A stretch of DNA of 64,000 nucleotides from a virus. The position numbers were made by a program, and so were the translations under genes. Under the pieces are notes generated by a model. That model was not told the origin of the DNA and did not search any database. It worked only from the letters and a program-made list of their open reading frames with translations. The stretch's first letter is position 1, and every line of letters starts with the position of its first letter. This document shows positions 21,543 through 31,139 of this stretch, in pieces. The stretch lies in IMG/VR virus record IMGVR_UViG_3300029319_000002, positions 1 through 64,000 of that record, one strand, 5' to 3'.

Positions 21543-21707
21543 GTTAATTATTATAGAATAAATTTTGCTTTGGTGCAGTTCCATAAATATTCTTTGACAG
21601 AGCTTGAGGACATGATGCCTTGGGAAAGAGAAATTTATATTTCTATGCTTCAACAGCATCTTGAAGAAGAACGATTAAAGCATCAGCATAAACATGGTAT
21701 CACCTAA
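21510..21707 (+). CDS. -1 frame extension of the gp26-like protein
   Basis: The -1 frame is open from 21498 to the TAA at 21705-21707 and has no ATG before 21612. It codes for an organised peptide: NDLVNYYRINFALVQFHKYS, LTELEDMMPWEREIYISML and QQHLEEERLKHQHKHG, with the Leu/Glu plus PWE pattern of a real protein. The segment before the first ATG is as protein-like as the rest, so internal initiation at 21612 would lose half of it. The frame overlaps the next ATG by 14 bases. Made by frameshifting it would yield a gp26 fusion of about 305 residues, analogous to lambda gpGT. Confidence 0.7.
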   Translation, partial: FFRITIGHNDLVNYYRINFALVQFHKYSLTELEDMMPWEREIYISMLQQHLEEERLKHQHKHGIT

Positions 21708-24700
21708 AATTGGACCCAGTTTTTTCGGAAAGAATTACGAAAGATACGTCAGTGAACTAACCACTGAGGGTACAATTGCTGGTGAGAAGTTAACACCAGA
21801 AGAAAGAAAAGAAGGGTTTAAAAAGAAAGGTGATAAAATTAATTTCAAGAATTTCTTAGAAAAAGTTCTTGAAAGGTTACCTCCTGATGCTCAGAAAAAA
21901 ATAACTGAAGGTGAGATTAATCGTGTCAATTTTGACAGATATGGAAAGAAGATATCTGTTGATGATTTAAGGCAAGACTCATCTGTAAATATAGGATCAG
22001 AAAATAGAAACACTGGTTTAGAAACTAGTGGATTAGTTGCCCCAAGATCTCTGCTTATAAATCCAGAACAATTACTTGATCTTGATGAAGTAGTATTAGA
22101 TCCAGAAAAAGTATCTACTGCTATAGTAAAATCAACAGATCCAGAAAAAGTATCTACTGCTATAGTAAAATCAACAGATTCTGATAAACTATCATCAGAA
22201 TTAGTAAAAACTATTGACTATGAAAAGATAGTAAATGAATTAGTAAAGACTAATACGATATCAAATGTAATAGAGTCTAAATCTATAGAACTCTATAAAG
22301 ATAAAAATGGAGAATATAGATCTATAGTAGATCCAGAAATAAAGGAAGTTGTTGTAGAATCCTTAGATGAAAATATTCCAGATGAACTAGATGACTTAAT
22401 AAAAAGTGTTCGTGAAGAAAGAATCAAACCTAAAAAAGATGATAAAATATTTGCAAACATAAAGGAGACCAATAAAAATCTTTTAGAAACAAATAAAGCA
22501 CTTTATGGACTTATCAAATCTCTAGAAAAAGAGATGGTTGAAGATAGAAAGAAAGCATTTAAAGAAAAGGATAGACTTAGAAAGGAACAAAGGAAAGCAA
22601 CACTTGCATCCTCTGGAGTTGTTCGTTCAGGTAGTTCATCCACAATGAGAAGACCTAGAGTCAGTGGCACTGGATTATTTGATAATCCATTATTCAAATT
22701 CTTAGGATTATCAGCACTTGCAGGATTAGTAGAATTTATTCCTAGAATTATTGAATTTGTTGAAACTTTACCAGAAAGAATAAACAAATTCTTTACTGAA
22801 GATATTCCTGAGTTTATAGGAAAGAAGTTTGAAGAATTTAAGAGTTTTGTTGGTGGATTCTTCACAGATAGATTCAACGAAGTCAAACAATTTTTTGAAG
22901 ATATTTACACTGGAATTGACGAATTTACTGGTGGTAGACTCACTGAATTTATAGAGGGAATCAAAGGTCTTGGACCCATGATTGTTGAGAAATCGCAAGA
23001 GTTCTATAAGACAATTGATGACTGGACAGGTGGTAGAATATCTGGTGCTTTTGATTGGATTGGGAAGAATGTAATTGATCCATTAGGTGCGTTCTTCAAA
23101 GAAAAGATAGATTATGTTGGAACAAAGGCAGGAGAACTCTGGTCAAACTTTAGTAGCAGTTTCCTCAATTTCTTTGGTGATATTAAGTTTGAACTTCCAG
23201 AGTTTCCTGACTTAGGTGTAACTGAAGTAATATCTAATACTCTTGGACTAGAACCTGCAGTAGAAGGACCAGATCTAACACAAGATTTAGTTGCTGTTGG
23301 TGGCACAACTGCAGCAAATATTGCTCCTATGTCTGGTGCAACAGGAATGGCAGTAGAAGGAATGGATGCATCACAAGTTGCAAACCAGATTCCGAACATG
23401 AATGTTGGTGGAAAATCAGTCCAGTTAGGAACAGGATTATCCCAGGGTGGAACTGGAGAAGATGTTCAAAAACAAATCAGTGGACTGAAAGAAGGTGGTG
23501 CAAAAGGTGTTCAGGTATTAGGAACTGGTGATGCTGAGAAAGATGCGACATTACAAGAAATCGTTGCTCAGAATAAAGACTTTGCTACATTCTTACCAGC
23601 AGTAAAATCTGACACTGGTGGAATTGATTATAATGCCACTGCAGCTGCAGGCACTCAACAAATTCAAGATAATATTGCGATGCGTACAAGTGGACCTGGA
23701 GATCCAAATTCTGCACAATCTAAAACTGCTAGAGAAGTAGTTGCTTCGATGGGATTTACTCAACCAGATTTTGATACTTTTAAAGGTGTAGTAGCACAAA
23801 TAGAGTCTGGTGGTAAGTATGATATTAAAGGTGGTTCTGGTGATCATTATGATGGAAGATATCAGTTAGGTGCAGAAGCAAAAACAGATGCTGCAAGATA
23901 TCTTGGTGTTCCTGACCCTGGACATACTCCAGAGTCTAGACAAAGATTTAGAGAAGATTCTGAGATGCAGGAGAGATTCTTTGCTGCATTTACAAAAGCA
24001 AATCATACTTACTTGATGGGTAATCCTGAATATCGTGATGCAAGTCCAAGAAGAAAATTACAGATTCTTGGTTATGCACATAATCAAGGTATGGGTGGTG
24101 CTGAGAAATGGATGACCACAGGTGAAGTTGGTGCTGATGGGTTTGGAACAAAAGGAACAAAGTACACTGATGAAATCAGAAAAGCATTTGCAAGTACAGC
24201 ACCTCAGCAGAGACAACCTCAGAGATCTGCACAACCAGTTTCTGCAGCACTTACTGGAACTCTTGATAAGATTGATTCTGGTCAAATGGCACATACCACA
24301 TCTGGAACTAGAAAACCATCTGTAGTATCAACATCAGCAGTTATTCCAAATCGAGATTCTATCTCAGTTACTTCTAGAAGAGGAATGAGAGATCATCCAG
24401 TTGCTGGTGGACAAAAAATGCACCAGGGAACTGATATATCTGCACCATCTGGAACCCCACTATATGCTTTCACTGATGGTGTAATTACTGATCGTGGACA
24501 TGATAATGGATATGGAAATTACATGGCATGGAAAGATTCTTTTGGATCTGAGCATTTCTATGCACACATGACACAAATGTCCGCTAATATAGGTGATAGT
24601 GTGAAAGCAGGAACTATTATCGGAAAATCTGGTGGTGGTGCTAATGACCCTGGAAGAGGCACGTCCACTGGACCACACTTACATTGGGAATATGGTCCTG

Positions 24701-25080
24701 TCGGAGAAACAGGTAGGAATGGTGCTGGACTGGTAGATCCTTTAGATAAGTTTGATTACATGATGCCTTTTGGTGCAAAGAAAATTATTGGGTCACCAGA
24801 ACCAACCCCAACACCTGCTCCTAAACCAACATCAATTACTGCAGTACCTTCACAAACACAAGCAGCAGCAGACGCCGTTTCTAGAACTCCCTCCAGAGCA
24901 TCTAGATCCAGAGTTAGTAATATAAATCTACCTGCAGAAGTGAGAAATAATCCTGTTATCGCAGGATCTACTGGTGGACAAAGTTCATCAACTGAAAACT
25001 ATGTCCCTAGAGTTTCTACTAGGACTAGTAGTGACATTTATCAAATTAACACTAGATCTCTCTTTAATATCGTAGGATAA
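21694..25080 (+). CDS. Large tail protein with lysozyme-like and M23 peptidase domains
   Basis: An 1128-residue structural protein. Residues 1-300 are charged and helical with 13-residue repeats at about 136-185. A hydrophobic/amphipathic section (about 335-500, FLGLSALAGLVEFIPRIIE) resembles tape-measure proteins. A lysozyme/transglycosylase-like domain lies near 688-815, with Glu704 in QIESGGKYD and YDGRYQLG. A zinc peptidase M23 domain lies near 897-1015 with H910xxxD914, H955/H959 and H995-L-H997 (GPHLHWEYG). It would cut peptidoglycan during DNA entry. Position after the chaperone-like gene fits a tape measure or hub protein. Which of this and the next gene sets tail length is open. Confidence 0.82.
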   Translation: MVSPKIGPSFFGKNYERYVSELTTEGTIAGEKLTPEERKEGFKKKGDKINFKNFLEKVLERLPPDAQKKITEGEINRVNFDRYGKKISVDDLRQDSSVNIGSENRNTGLETSGLVAPRSLLINPEQLLDLDEVVLDPEKVSTAIVKSTDPEKVSTAIVKSTDSDKLSSELVKTIDYEKIVNELVKTNTISNVIESKSIELYKDKNGEYRSIVDPEIKEVVVESLDENIPDELDDLIKSVREERIKPKKDDKIFANIKETNKNLLETNKALYGLIKSLEKEMVEDRKKAFKEKDRLRKEQRKATLASSGVVRSGSSSTMRRPRVSGTGLFDNPLFKFLGLSALAGLVEFIPRIIEFVETLPERINKFFTEDIPEFIGKKFEEFKSFVGGFFTDRFNEVKQFFEDIYTGIDEFTGGRLTEFIEGIKGLGPMIVEKSQEFYKTIDDWTGGRISGAFDWIGKNVIDPLGAFFKEKIDYVGTKAGELWSNFSSSFLNFFGDIKFELPEFPDLGVTEVISNTLGLEPAVEGPDLTQDLVAVGGTTAANIAPMSGATGMAVEGMDASQVANQIPNMNVGGKSVQLGTGLSQGGTGEDVQKQISGLKEGGAKGVQVLGTGDAEKDATLQEIVAQNKDFATFLPAVKSDTGGIDYNATAAAGTQQIQDNIAMRTSGPGDPNSAQSKTAREVVASMGFTQPDFDTFKGVVAQIESGGKYDIKGGSGDHYDGRYQLGAEAKTDAARYLGVPDPGHTPESRQRFREDSEMQERFFAAFTKANHTYLMGNPEYRDASPRRKLQILGYAHNQGMGGAEKWMTTGEVGADGFGTKGTKYTDEIRKAFASTAPQQRQPQRSAQPVSAALTGTLDKIDSGQMAHTTSGTRKPSVVSTSAVIPNRDSISVTSRRGMRDHPVAGGQKMHQGTDISAPSGTPLYAFTDGVITDRGHDNGYGNYMAWKDSFGSEHFYAHMTQMSANIGDSVKAGTIIGKSGGGANDPGRGTSTGPHLHWEYGPVGETGRNGAGLVDPLDKFDYMMPFGAKKIIGSPEPTPTPAPKPTSITAVPSQTQAAADAVSRTPSRASRSRVSNINLPAEVRNNPVIAGSTGGQSSSTENYVPRVSTRTSSDIYQINTRSLFNIVG
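22099..22176 (+). repeat. Exact 39-bp tandem repeat
   Basis: Two identical 39-base units (22099-22137 and 22138-22176) code for DPEKVSTAIVKST twice, followed by two diverged units (DSDKLSSELVKT and IDYEKIVNELVKT). The identity at synonymous positions points to a recent duplication. Confidence 0.85.
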
Positions 25081-27395
25081 TGTCATTAGGATCAATTAAA
25101 AGAAAAATAAACGCAAAGACATTATTAGGTCAATCCTCAGTTTTACGAGAGAACAGTGAGGTATTAAAAAAAGGTGTCAAAAAGTTAGCAGTAATATTAA
25201 CTGAAAGAAAGAAGATTAGTCCATCAACATTGATGGCAACAAAAAAACCCGAAGTTGTAGAACAGAAAAGAATTGGTCCAGGTGAATATGATAAACCTGA
25301 GGGTGGTGGATTTCCCCTTGGTCCTTTGTTGGCAGGACTCGGTGCATTAGGTGCTGCAGTAGGACTTGCCGCACTGGATCCAAAAATGTTTTTAAGGAGA
25401 TTTGCAAGAGCATCTCTTAAAGCACTTAAAAATCTTATCGAGAGGTTACTAAAAACATTTAAAGGTGTTATAGAATCTATAGGGAAAGTATTTAAAAAAA
25501 TATTTAATGCAATTGCAGAGAATGTAAAGAAACTAAAGAATCTCATAGACGATAAACTTCTAAAACCATTACGAGAAGCATTTGAGAATGCTATTAATAG
25601 TAAGTGGTTTGCGAAGTTGCGAGGATTTTTTGATGATATTGCAGAATCTGTAAAAACTTTTATTAAGAATTCAGCAGAGAGATTTAAAACATTTGCTGAT
25701 GATATTTTCAAAAGAGTAAAAACTTTTACTGATGATGTTATTGAAGGTGCAATAATAGCATTCAAAAAAATTCTTGATGATATTGCTGACAAGATATTAA
25801 AACCACTCAAATCTGTAGTGCTTGAATTTGTTGAACGCACTAAGAACTTTTTGAAGGATGGTGTAAAAAATATTGGACAAACAATTGCCGAAAGAGCAGG
25901 TAAAGAAAGTTTTGGTGAAGTAATCGAAGTTGTAAGTGATACATTATTAAAGAATTTTGATAATACTGTAGATGGTATTATTGGTTTTGTAAAAAAACCT
26001 GTTGATGCTCTACAAGGATCTCTTAAAGCATTAGGTGATGCTGGAATTGGTATAGTTAAAGTTAGAAGTCTTCCAGGTTTTGAAATAGTAGAAAATACTG
26101 TTGCTAATATATCAAAATCTCTTGACGGTATAGGTAGAAATGTAAAGTCTGCTGTAAGAGATATCCCTAAACAAGTTGGTGAATTAGTTACTGATATAAA
26201 AGCAGGAAATACTCCTGTCCAAAAAGCATTTGGATTTGTTGCACAACAATTCGATCCCGAAGTAATGGTATCGAGATTCGGTAAAGGATTAGATTTTATT
26301 AAGGGAGTAGGATCTCAAATTGGTGGTGCAGTATCTACTATGAAGGAGGGATTATCTCAATTAAACATTGTAGAGCAAGCATCAAAATTTAAAAATGATA
26401 TGGTTGCTAATGTGGGTGGATTCATTGGTGATTTAAAAACTTCCGTAACTAATAATATTCAAAATACCATTTCTGGTGTATTTGGAAAGAGTAATACTCA
26501 ACAACAAATTCTAGGTCAAGCAGAATCTGCTATTCAGCAAATATCTAAAGATGCAAAACCCGGATTAAAGGCAGTTAAGGGTGCTAGTGATCAAGCCACT
26601 AAAGTATTTGATTTATTTGGTCCACTAAAGAGTGGGTGGAGAGAAGCAACAGGTAAGTTTGAGCAACTTTTTGCACTTGCTGAATTTGCAGTTTCATATG
26701 GGTCTGCAATTGATGCTCAAAAGAGAGAAGCAGAAGGAGGACCCCCTGCAAAATTTATGGGAAGTGATATAAAAGGACAGACGATGGGTGATGCTATTCT
26801 AAGTGTATTGGGTGCGTTTGGTGGTTCTGCTATCGGATCTGCATTAGGAACTCAAATTGGTGCTACCATTGGTGCTGCTGTTGGAGCACCGGTTTTTGGT
26901 GTTGGTGCTGCGGTCGGTGCAGGTGTTGGTGGATCATTATTTGGATTTTTAGGATCTGTTCTTGGTGGTATAATTGGTGAAGATATTGGTAAACTAACTT
27001 CTTCAGCAATTGCAGATAGAGTTACTATTCCCGATCCATTCTTAGAAGATAGAAATCTATTTTCTAAAGAAGGTAGAAGTGATTTAACAGTTTTAGGTAT
27101 GTTTGGATTGGGAGAACCTGCTCCTACTGAAGAACAACCTCAAGGTGGATTTGGTAATCTTGCACCTAAACCAGTGAAGATGACCCGTGATTTCCAATCC
27201 ATGGAAGATTACACCGAATACATTACAGATACTGAGGTTGTGATTATTACCAAAGAAAATGTGGTAAATAATGTTGTACAAACACCTATGGTTCAGCAAA
27301 GTAAAGGTGGCATGATTCCTATACCTATTGGTTCTGGTGAATCAGTGTTAGATAATTTTAGATCCAGAGCACTTTCTCAATTAGCATATACCTAA
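25080..27395 (+). CDS. Tape-measure-like tail protein
   Basis: A 771-residue protein overlapping the previous stop by one base. Residues about 105-260 are a long series of amphipathic Lys/Phe/Ile helices (KKIFNAIAENVKKLKNLIDDK, AERFKTFADDIFKRVKTFTDD) typical of tape-measure proteins. A Gly/Ala-rich hydrophobic region at about 575-650 (SAIGSALGTQIGATIGAAVG, GVGAAVGAGVGGSLFGFLGS) could insert in membranes during DNA injection. It is followed by gp27. T4 gp29 occupies the corresponding role, but I see no direct gp29 signature. Confidence 0.72.
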   Translation: MSLGSIKRKINAKTLLGQSSVLRENSEVLKKGVKKLAVILTERKKISPSTLMATKKPEVVEQKRIGPGEYDKPEGGGFPLGPLLAGLGALGAAVGLAALDPKMFLRRFARASLKALKNLIERLLKTFKGVIESIGKVFKKIFNAIAENVKKLKNLIDDKLLKPLREAFENAINSKWFAKLRGFFDDIAESVKTFIKNSAERFKTFADDIFKRVKTFTDDVIEGAIIAFKKILDDIADKILKPLKSVVLEFVERTKNFLKDGVKNIGQTIAERAGKESFGEVIEVVSDTLLKNFDNTVDGIIGFVKKPVDALQGSLKALGDAGIGIVKVRSLPGFEIVENTVANISKSLDGIGRNVKSAVRDIPKQVGELVTDIKAGNTPVQKAFGFVAQQFDPEVMVSRFGKGLDFIKGVGSQIGGAVSTMKEGLSQLNIVEQASKFKNDMVANVGGFIGDLKTSVTNNIQNTISGVFGKSNTQQQILGQAESAIQQISKDAKPGLKAVKGASDQATKVFDLFGPLKSGWREATGKFEQLFALAEFAVSYGSAIDAQKREAEGGPPAKFMGSDIKGQTMGDAILSVLGAFGGSAIGSALGTQIGATIGAAVGAPVFGVGAAVGAGVGGSLFGFLGSVLGGIIGEDIGKLTSSAIADRVTIPDPFLEDRNLFSKEGRSDLTVLGMFGLGEPAPTEEQPQGGFGNLAPKPVKMTRDFQSMEDYTEYITDTEVVIITKENVVNNVVQTPMVQQSKGGMIPIPIGSGESVLDNFRSRALSQLAYT

Positions 27396-28672
27396 TGTCC
27401 GTCAATAATACTTCTTACAATATAAAAAAATTTGATGTTGGTGATTATGATATTTCTCCTAACATTGCTCATATTAAGTACTATGAGAGTGTTCTTTCAC
27501 CTGCAATTATTTTTGAAGTAATTATTGCTGAAAGTGAAGGTCTATTGAGTGGATCTAGAGGTGGTGGTGGATTACTTGGTGGTGAAGAATGTTTGATTGA
27601 TATTTCCACATCTAGCACTGGAAATGAGGAAGCAAGTAAATTTACATTCTTAGAAAAAGAAAAATTATATCTTAGGCAAATTCTTAATGCAGATCCTAGT
27701 TCTCAGAATAATGTTTATACATTAATCATTACAACTGCAGGAGCACTGATTAACGAAACTAGCAGATGTACAATGAGATATGAAGGTAAAATTTCTGATA
27801 TTGTTGCAACAATTGCAGGAAATAGTTTTGCATCTTCAAGTGACGTAAATATTGAAATAGAAGAGACTGAAAATACATATGCATTCATCGGTAATGCAAG
27901 AAAACCTTTCCATACAATTACATGGTTAGCAAAGAAATCTATTCCCTCTGGTAGTTTCGGCAATAAAAATACAGAAGGTTCTGCAGGATTTTTCTTTTAT
28001 GAAGATCGTGATGGATATAAGTTTAGAAGTGTTGATAGTCTTTGTACTCCTCCTGATACAGATGTTATTCCACTATTTGAACAATCAGAATTAAGTGAAC
28101 CAAATAAAGATAATAGATATAGAATTCTAAGTGCTAGTTTTGATTCCAACACTGATCTGCTTGAAAATCTACGACTAGGAATGTACTCCAACGTAAACTA
28201 TTTTTGGAATGCGTTTGATCAAACAACACAATGCTATCAATACAATTTACAGGATAATTACGGCACTAATATAAAAACTTTAGAGAGCACTGCATCTCCA
28301 TATTCAGTTCCTTTGGGACTAGAAGAGTCACCATCGAGAATTATGTTCTCTATTTTAGATACTGGATGTTTGGAAAAAACTGGATTTATTGAAAACCAAG
28401 AATATTATATTCAAAATCAACCTAAATATCAGGCGCAGGCTGTTGTTAGGTATAACTTAATTTTTTCACAAACAGTAACAATTACTATTCCTATCAATAC
28501 AACATTAAGAATTGGAAATGTTATCAAATGCAATTTTTTGCAGACAGGTGCTGATGGAAGAGATAAACTAAGAAGTGGTAATTATTTGATTGCTGAAATA
28601 TCACATCAATTTTCAGATAATGCTGCATATACTGGACTAAAATTAATTAGAGATTCCTATTCGGAGGTATAA
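27395..28672 (+). CDS. 27: Baseplate hub protein gp27-like
   Basis: A 425-residue beta-rich protein. The N-terminal part (FDVGDYDISPNIAHIKYYESV, PAIIFEVIIAE), the KISDIVATIAGN segment and the ENTYAFIGNARKPFHTITWLAKKS region near 165-185 have the layout of gp27, the trimeric hub torus that carries the gp5 spike. The C-terminal domain (VTITIPINTTLRIGNVIKC, GNYLIAEISHQF) matches the tube-like domain seen in gp27/VgrG proteins. It precedes gp5 with only CP12 between. Confidence 0.85.
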   Translation: MSVNNTSYNIKKFDVGDYDISPNIAHIKYYESVLSPAIIFEVIIAESEGLLSGSRGGGGLLGGEECLIDISTSSTGNEEASKFTFLEKEKLYLRQILNADPSSQNNVYTLIITTAGALINETSRCTMRYEGKISDIVATIAGNSFASSSDVNIEIEETENTYAFIGNARKPFHTITWLAKKSIPSGSFGNKNTEGSAGFFFYEDRDGYKFRSVDSLCTPPDTDVIPLFEQSELSEPNKDNRYRILSASFDSNTDLLENLRLGMYSNVNYFWNAFDQTTQCYQYNLQDNYGTNIKTLESTASPYSVPLGLEESPSRIMFSILDTGCLEKTGFIENQEYYIQNQPKYQAQAVVRYNLIFSQTVTITIPINTTLRIGNVIKCNFLQTGADGRDKLRSGNYLIAEISHQFSDNAAYTGLKLIRDSYSEV

Positions 28673-28676
28673 ACCA

Positions 28677-28904
28677 ATGGAAAACATCGAAGCACACATC
28701 AAAAAAGATAAAGAGATCCTACAAGATCCAACAACGTCTCCTCAAGCACGTCGTCACGTAGAGGAAGAATTACATGAATTAGAAGTTTATGTAAAAAATC
28801 ACAAGGAAGAGATTGAAGCAGGAGATCATCATGATCCCTCACCTCTTGAACTTTATTGTGAGGTGGAACCAGGTGCTCCTGAATGTAAGGTACATGACAA
28901 TTGA
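28677..28904 (+). CDS. cp12: CP12-like Calvin cycle regulator
   Basis: A 75-residue protein with the CP12 C-terminal signature LELYCEVEPGAPECKVHDN, giving the C-terminal redox cysteine pair. The N-terminal part is helical (EAHIKKDKEILQDPTTSPQARRHVEEELHELE) as in cyanobacterial CP12. CP12 binds GAPDH and phosphoribulokinase under oxidising conditions and shuts down the Calvin cycle; in phages it is proposed to push carbon into the pentose phosphate pathway, matching zwf, gnd and talC here. TCGGAGG upstream is a good ribosome binding site. It is unusual in standing inside the hub gene cluster. Confidence 0.9.
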   Translation: MENIEAHIKKDKEILQDPTTSPQARRHVEEELHELEVYVKNHKEEIEAGDHHDPSPLELYCEVEPGAPECKVHDN

Positions 28905-28910
28905 TAACAA

Positions 28911-31139
28911 ATGATTTCTAACGATTATCTTCAAAGCAATTACTTAGGAAGAGATGGATTTACGTGGTGGGTTGGTCAAATTGCTGATCCCGACAAATCT
29001 GGGTGGGGTAATGCTAAAGAATCTCAAAATAAGAGAAGATTTGATCCTGACATACAAGACCTCCCTGAGCATGAAGTTTATGAAAGAAGATGTAAGGTTA
29101 GAATTTTTGGATATCACACAATTTCAGATAAAGATGGGTATGTTCTCAAGGATTCTGATCTTCCTTGGGCACATATCCTAGTTCCCTCAGGTATGGGAAG
29201 TGGTATTCATGGTCTTGGAATTACACATGAATACCAGGGTGGGGAAAATGTTTTGGGATTTTTCTTAGATGGGGATGATGCCCAACAACCAGTAATCATT
29301 GGTAGTTTTGCTAGAGGACTACAGACGGGTGATGTAAAAAACACACCACCATCAGAAAAAAAAGATGAGTCTGATTGCACCATAAAACCATTTAAACCAG
29401 TTCTTAACACTGGAGAAATGAGACATCAGCATCTATTTAAGGATCCGAAACTGAAAAATAGTCCTACAGGAAAAGATTACGAGGATGCAAACACTGGACA
29501 GAAGAAAACTGCTAATCAATCTGATGGTCAGTCAACTATGGATGCCATTGCTGGTGGAAATAGTGATGAAACCGGAGACAAAGCAGCTGCTAAATTAGTT
29601 GCCCCTGTTAATGTTACAAGACCCGGAGTTGGAAAGGGTGATGATGATGACGATTCAGTGAGTAGTTTACTGGGAGAAATGGAAGGACACTTGAATTCTG
29701 CTATAAAAACTTTACAAGCTGTTCAAAAATATAAAGAAGTTTATTTTGATTCTACTGTAAATACAATTAATTCTTTAGGAAATCAAATTGGTGGACAGGT
29801 AAAAGCAATTGCAGGATTAATTAGAAAAGTACTTGAAATTGTAAAAGGTGAACTGGTTGATCTGTTTAATATTGCCTTTACTGAGGCACAAGTGCTTTTA
29901 CCAGAAACATTTAAACCTATCTTAGGATTAACTTTTAATGAATTGATAGAGGTTGTTCTTTGTGTATTTGATCAATTCCTTGAATTAGGAGTATTTGATA
30001 AAATTTTTGATATAATTTCTAAAAATATTTTAGGCAATATCCTAGATGCTCTTCTTTGTGCAGTTGAAAATATATTAACAGAAATTTTAAATGAATTCTT
30101 ACAACCAATTTTTGATGCTATTAAAGGAACTTTAAAAGCATTAGGTACTTTGTTAGGCACAGTTGGAAATTTTATGGGTGAAGCAATTAGTAAAGCTTTC
30201 AGTATTTTTGAAAATATTTTATCTTTCTTTAAATGTGCTCCCTCAAGATTTCGAGGTCCTGAATCAGCTGGATGGGAATTATCAGGTCCAAGTAAAATAG
30301 AAAAAAATAATTTTGCTAATATTTTAGGTAATATTAAAATTCCTGAAATCCCACTACCACCTGGATTAGATGAATCAAAGAGAGAATCTTTAAAATGTGA
30401 CGCTAATATCGCATACTTATTCCCACCAAAAGTGGAATTTAGTTTTGGAAATGCGCTAGGTCAAGCTTTTGTTAGTGATGGAAAAGTTATTGGAATTTTC
30501 TTAGTAGAACCCGGAAAAGGATATTCTCCACTTACACCACCAGCAATTTCAATTAAACAACCTGGAAACTATGGAACTGGTGGCGGAGCAAAAGCTATTG
30601 CTATTGTTGGTCCTGATGGAAGTATTGAAAATGTGTGTCTAACGAGTCCAGGAACTGGTTATGTATCAACACCAGAAGTTGCCGCAACTTCTATTTCATC
30701 GTTAGAGGAAGAAGATTTTGGATTATTGCCTTTACCAAAAACTTCCGATCAAGTTGATGCCATTCCATATTTAAAAGACATCTATATTAAGTTTCCCGGT
30801 TCTGGATATAAAGATACCGACACCGTTTTAATTAATAATGAAGATCCCTCAAAATATGGACTTAAGTTGGAAATGGATACTGGACCAACTGGTTTCATTT
30901 CAGAAATAAATATTCAAAACAATAATAATACACCACCCGTATTTAGAAATTTACCACAGATATCCATATTATCTGATACTGGATCTGGTGCTATAGCAGT
31001 AGGATGTTTAGGATTTATGATTGTAGAAACTCAGAAAAAAGATGATTCAGGTAATATTGTAGCAACCACTGCTGATGGACAAACCATAGCAGTGAATGCT
31101 AGTGACATCAAAACTTCAGTCAACTGCTTCTTACAATAA
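28911..31139 (+). CDS. 5: Baseplate central spike gp5 (no lysozyme domain)
   Basis: A 742-residue protein whose N-terminal 130 residues form the gp5 OB domain: FTWWVGQIADPDKSGWGN, RRCKVRIFGYHT, PWAHILVPSGMGSGIHGLG and NVLGFFLDGDDAQQPVIIGSF. After a low-complexity stretch comes a long helical region (about 260-440) and then a beta-rich part with repeated PGKGYSPLTPPAI / PGTGYVSTPEVA / PGSGYKDTDTV units (about 535-650). No T4-type lysozyme domain is visible; wall-degrading domains are found instead in the protein at 21694. It overlaps the next gene by one base. Confidence 0.87.
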   Translation: MISNDYLQSNYLGRDGFTWWVGQIADPDKSGWGNAKESQNKRRFDPDIQDLPEHEVYERRCKVRIFGYHTISDKDGYVLKDSDLPWAHILVPSGMGSGIHGLGITHEYQGGENVLGFFLDGDDAQQPVIIGSFARGLQTGDVKNTPPSEKKDESDCTIKPFKPVLNTGEMRHQHLFKDPKLKNSPTGKDYEDANTGQKKTANQSDGQSTMDAIAGGNSDETGDKAAAKLVAPVNVTRPGVGKGDDDDDSVSSLLGEMEGHLNSAIKTLQAVQKYKEVYFDSTVNTINSLGNQIGGQVKAIAGLIRKVLEIVKGELVDLFNIAFTEAQVLLPETFKPILGLTFNELIEVVLCVFDQFLELGVFDKIFDIISKNILGNILDALLCAVENILTEILNEFLQPIFDAIKGTLKALGTLLGTVGNFMGEAISKAFSIFENILSFFKCAPSRFRGPESAGWELSGPSKIEKNNFANILGNIKIPEIPLPPGLDESKRESLKCDANIAYLFPPKVEFSFGNALGQAFVSDGKVIGIFLVEPGKGYSPLTPPAISIKQPGNYGTGGGAKAIAIVGPDGSIENVCLTSPGTGYVSTPEVAATSISSLEEEDFGLLPLPKTSDQVDAIPYLKDIYIKFPGSGYKDTDTVLINNEDPSKYGLKLEMDTGPTGFISEINIQNNNNTPPVFRNLPQISILSDTGSGAIAVGCLGFMIVETQKKDDSGNIVATTADGQTIAVNASDIKTSVNCFLQ

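Noticed and set aside
25130-25840. 236-codon open frame on the minus strand
   Set aside because: Antisense to the tape-measure-like gene; its Ser/Asn/Phe-rich product mirrors the Lys/Phe helices of the sense strand and has no ribosome binding site.
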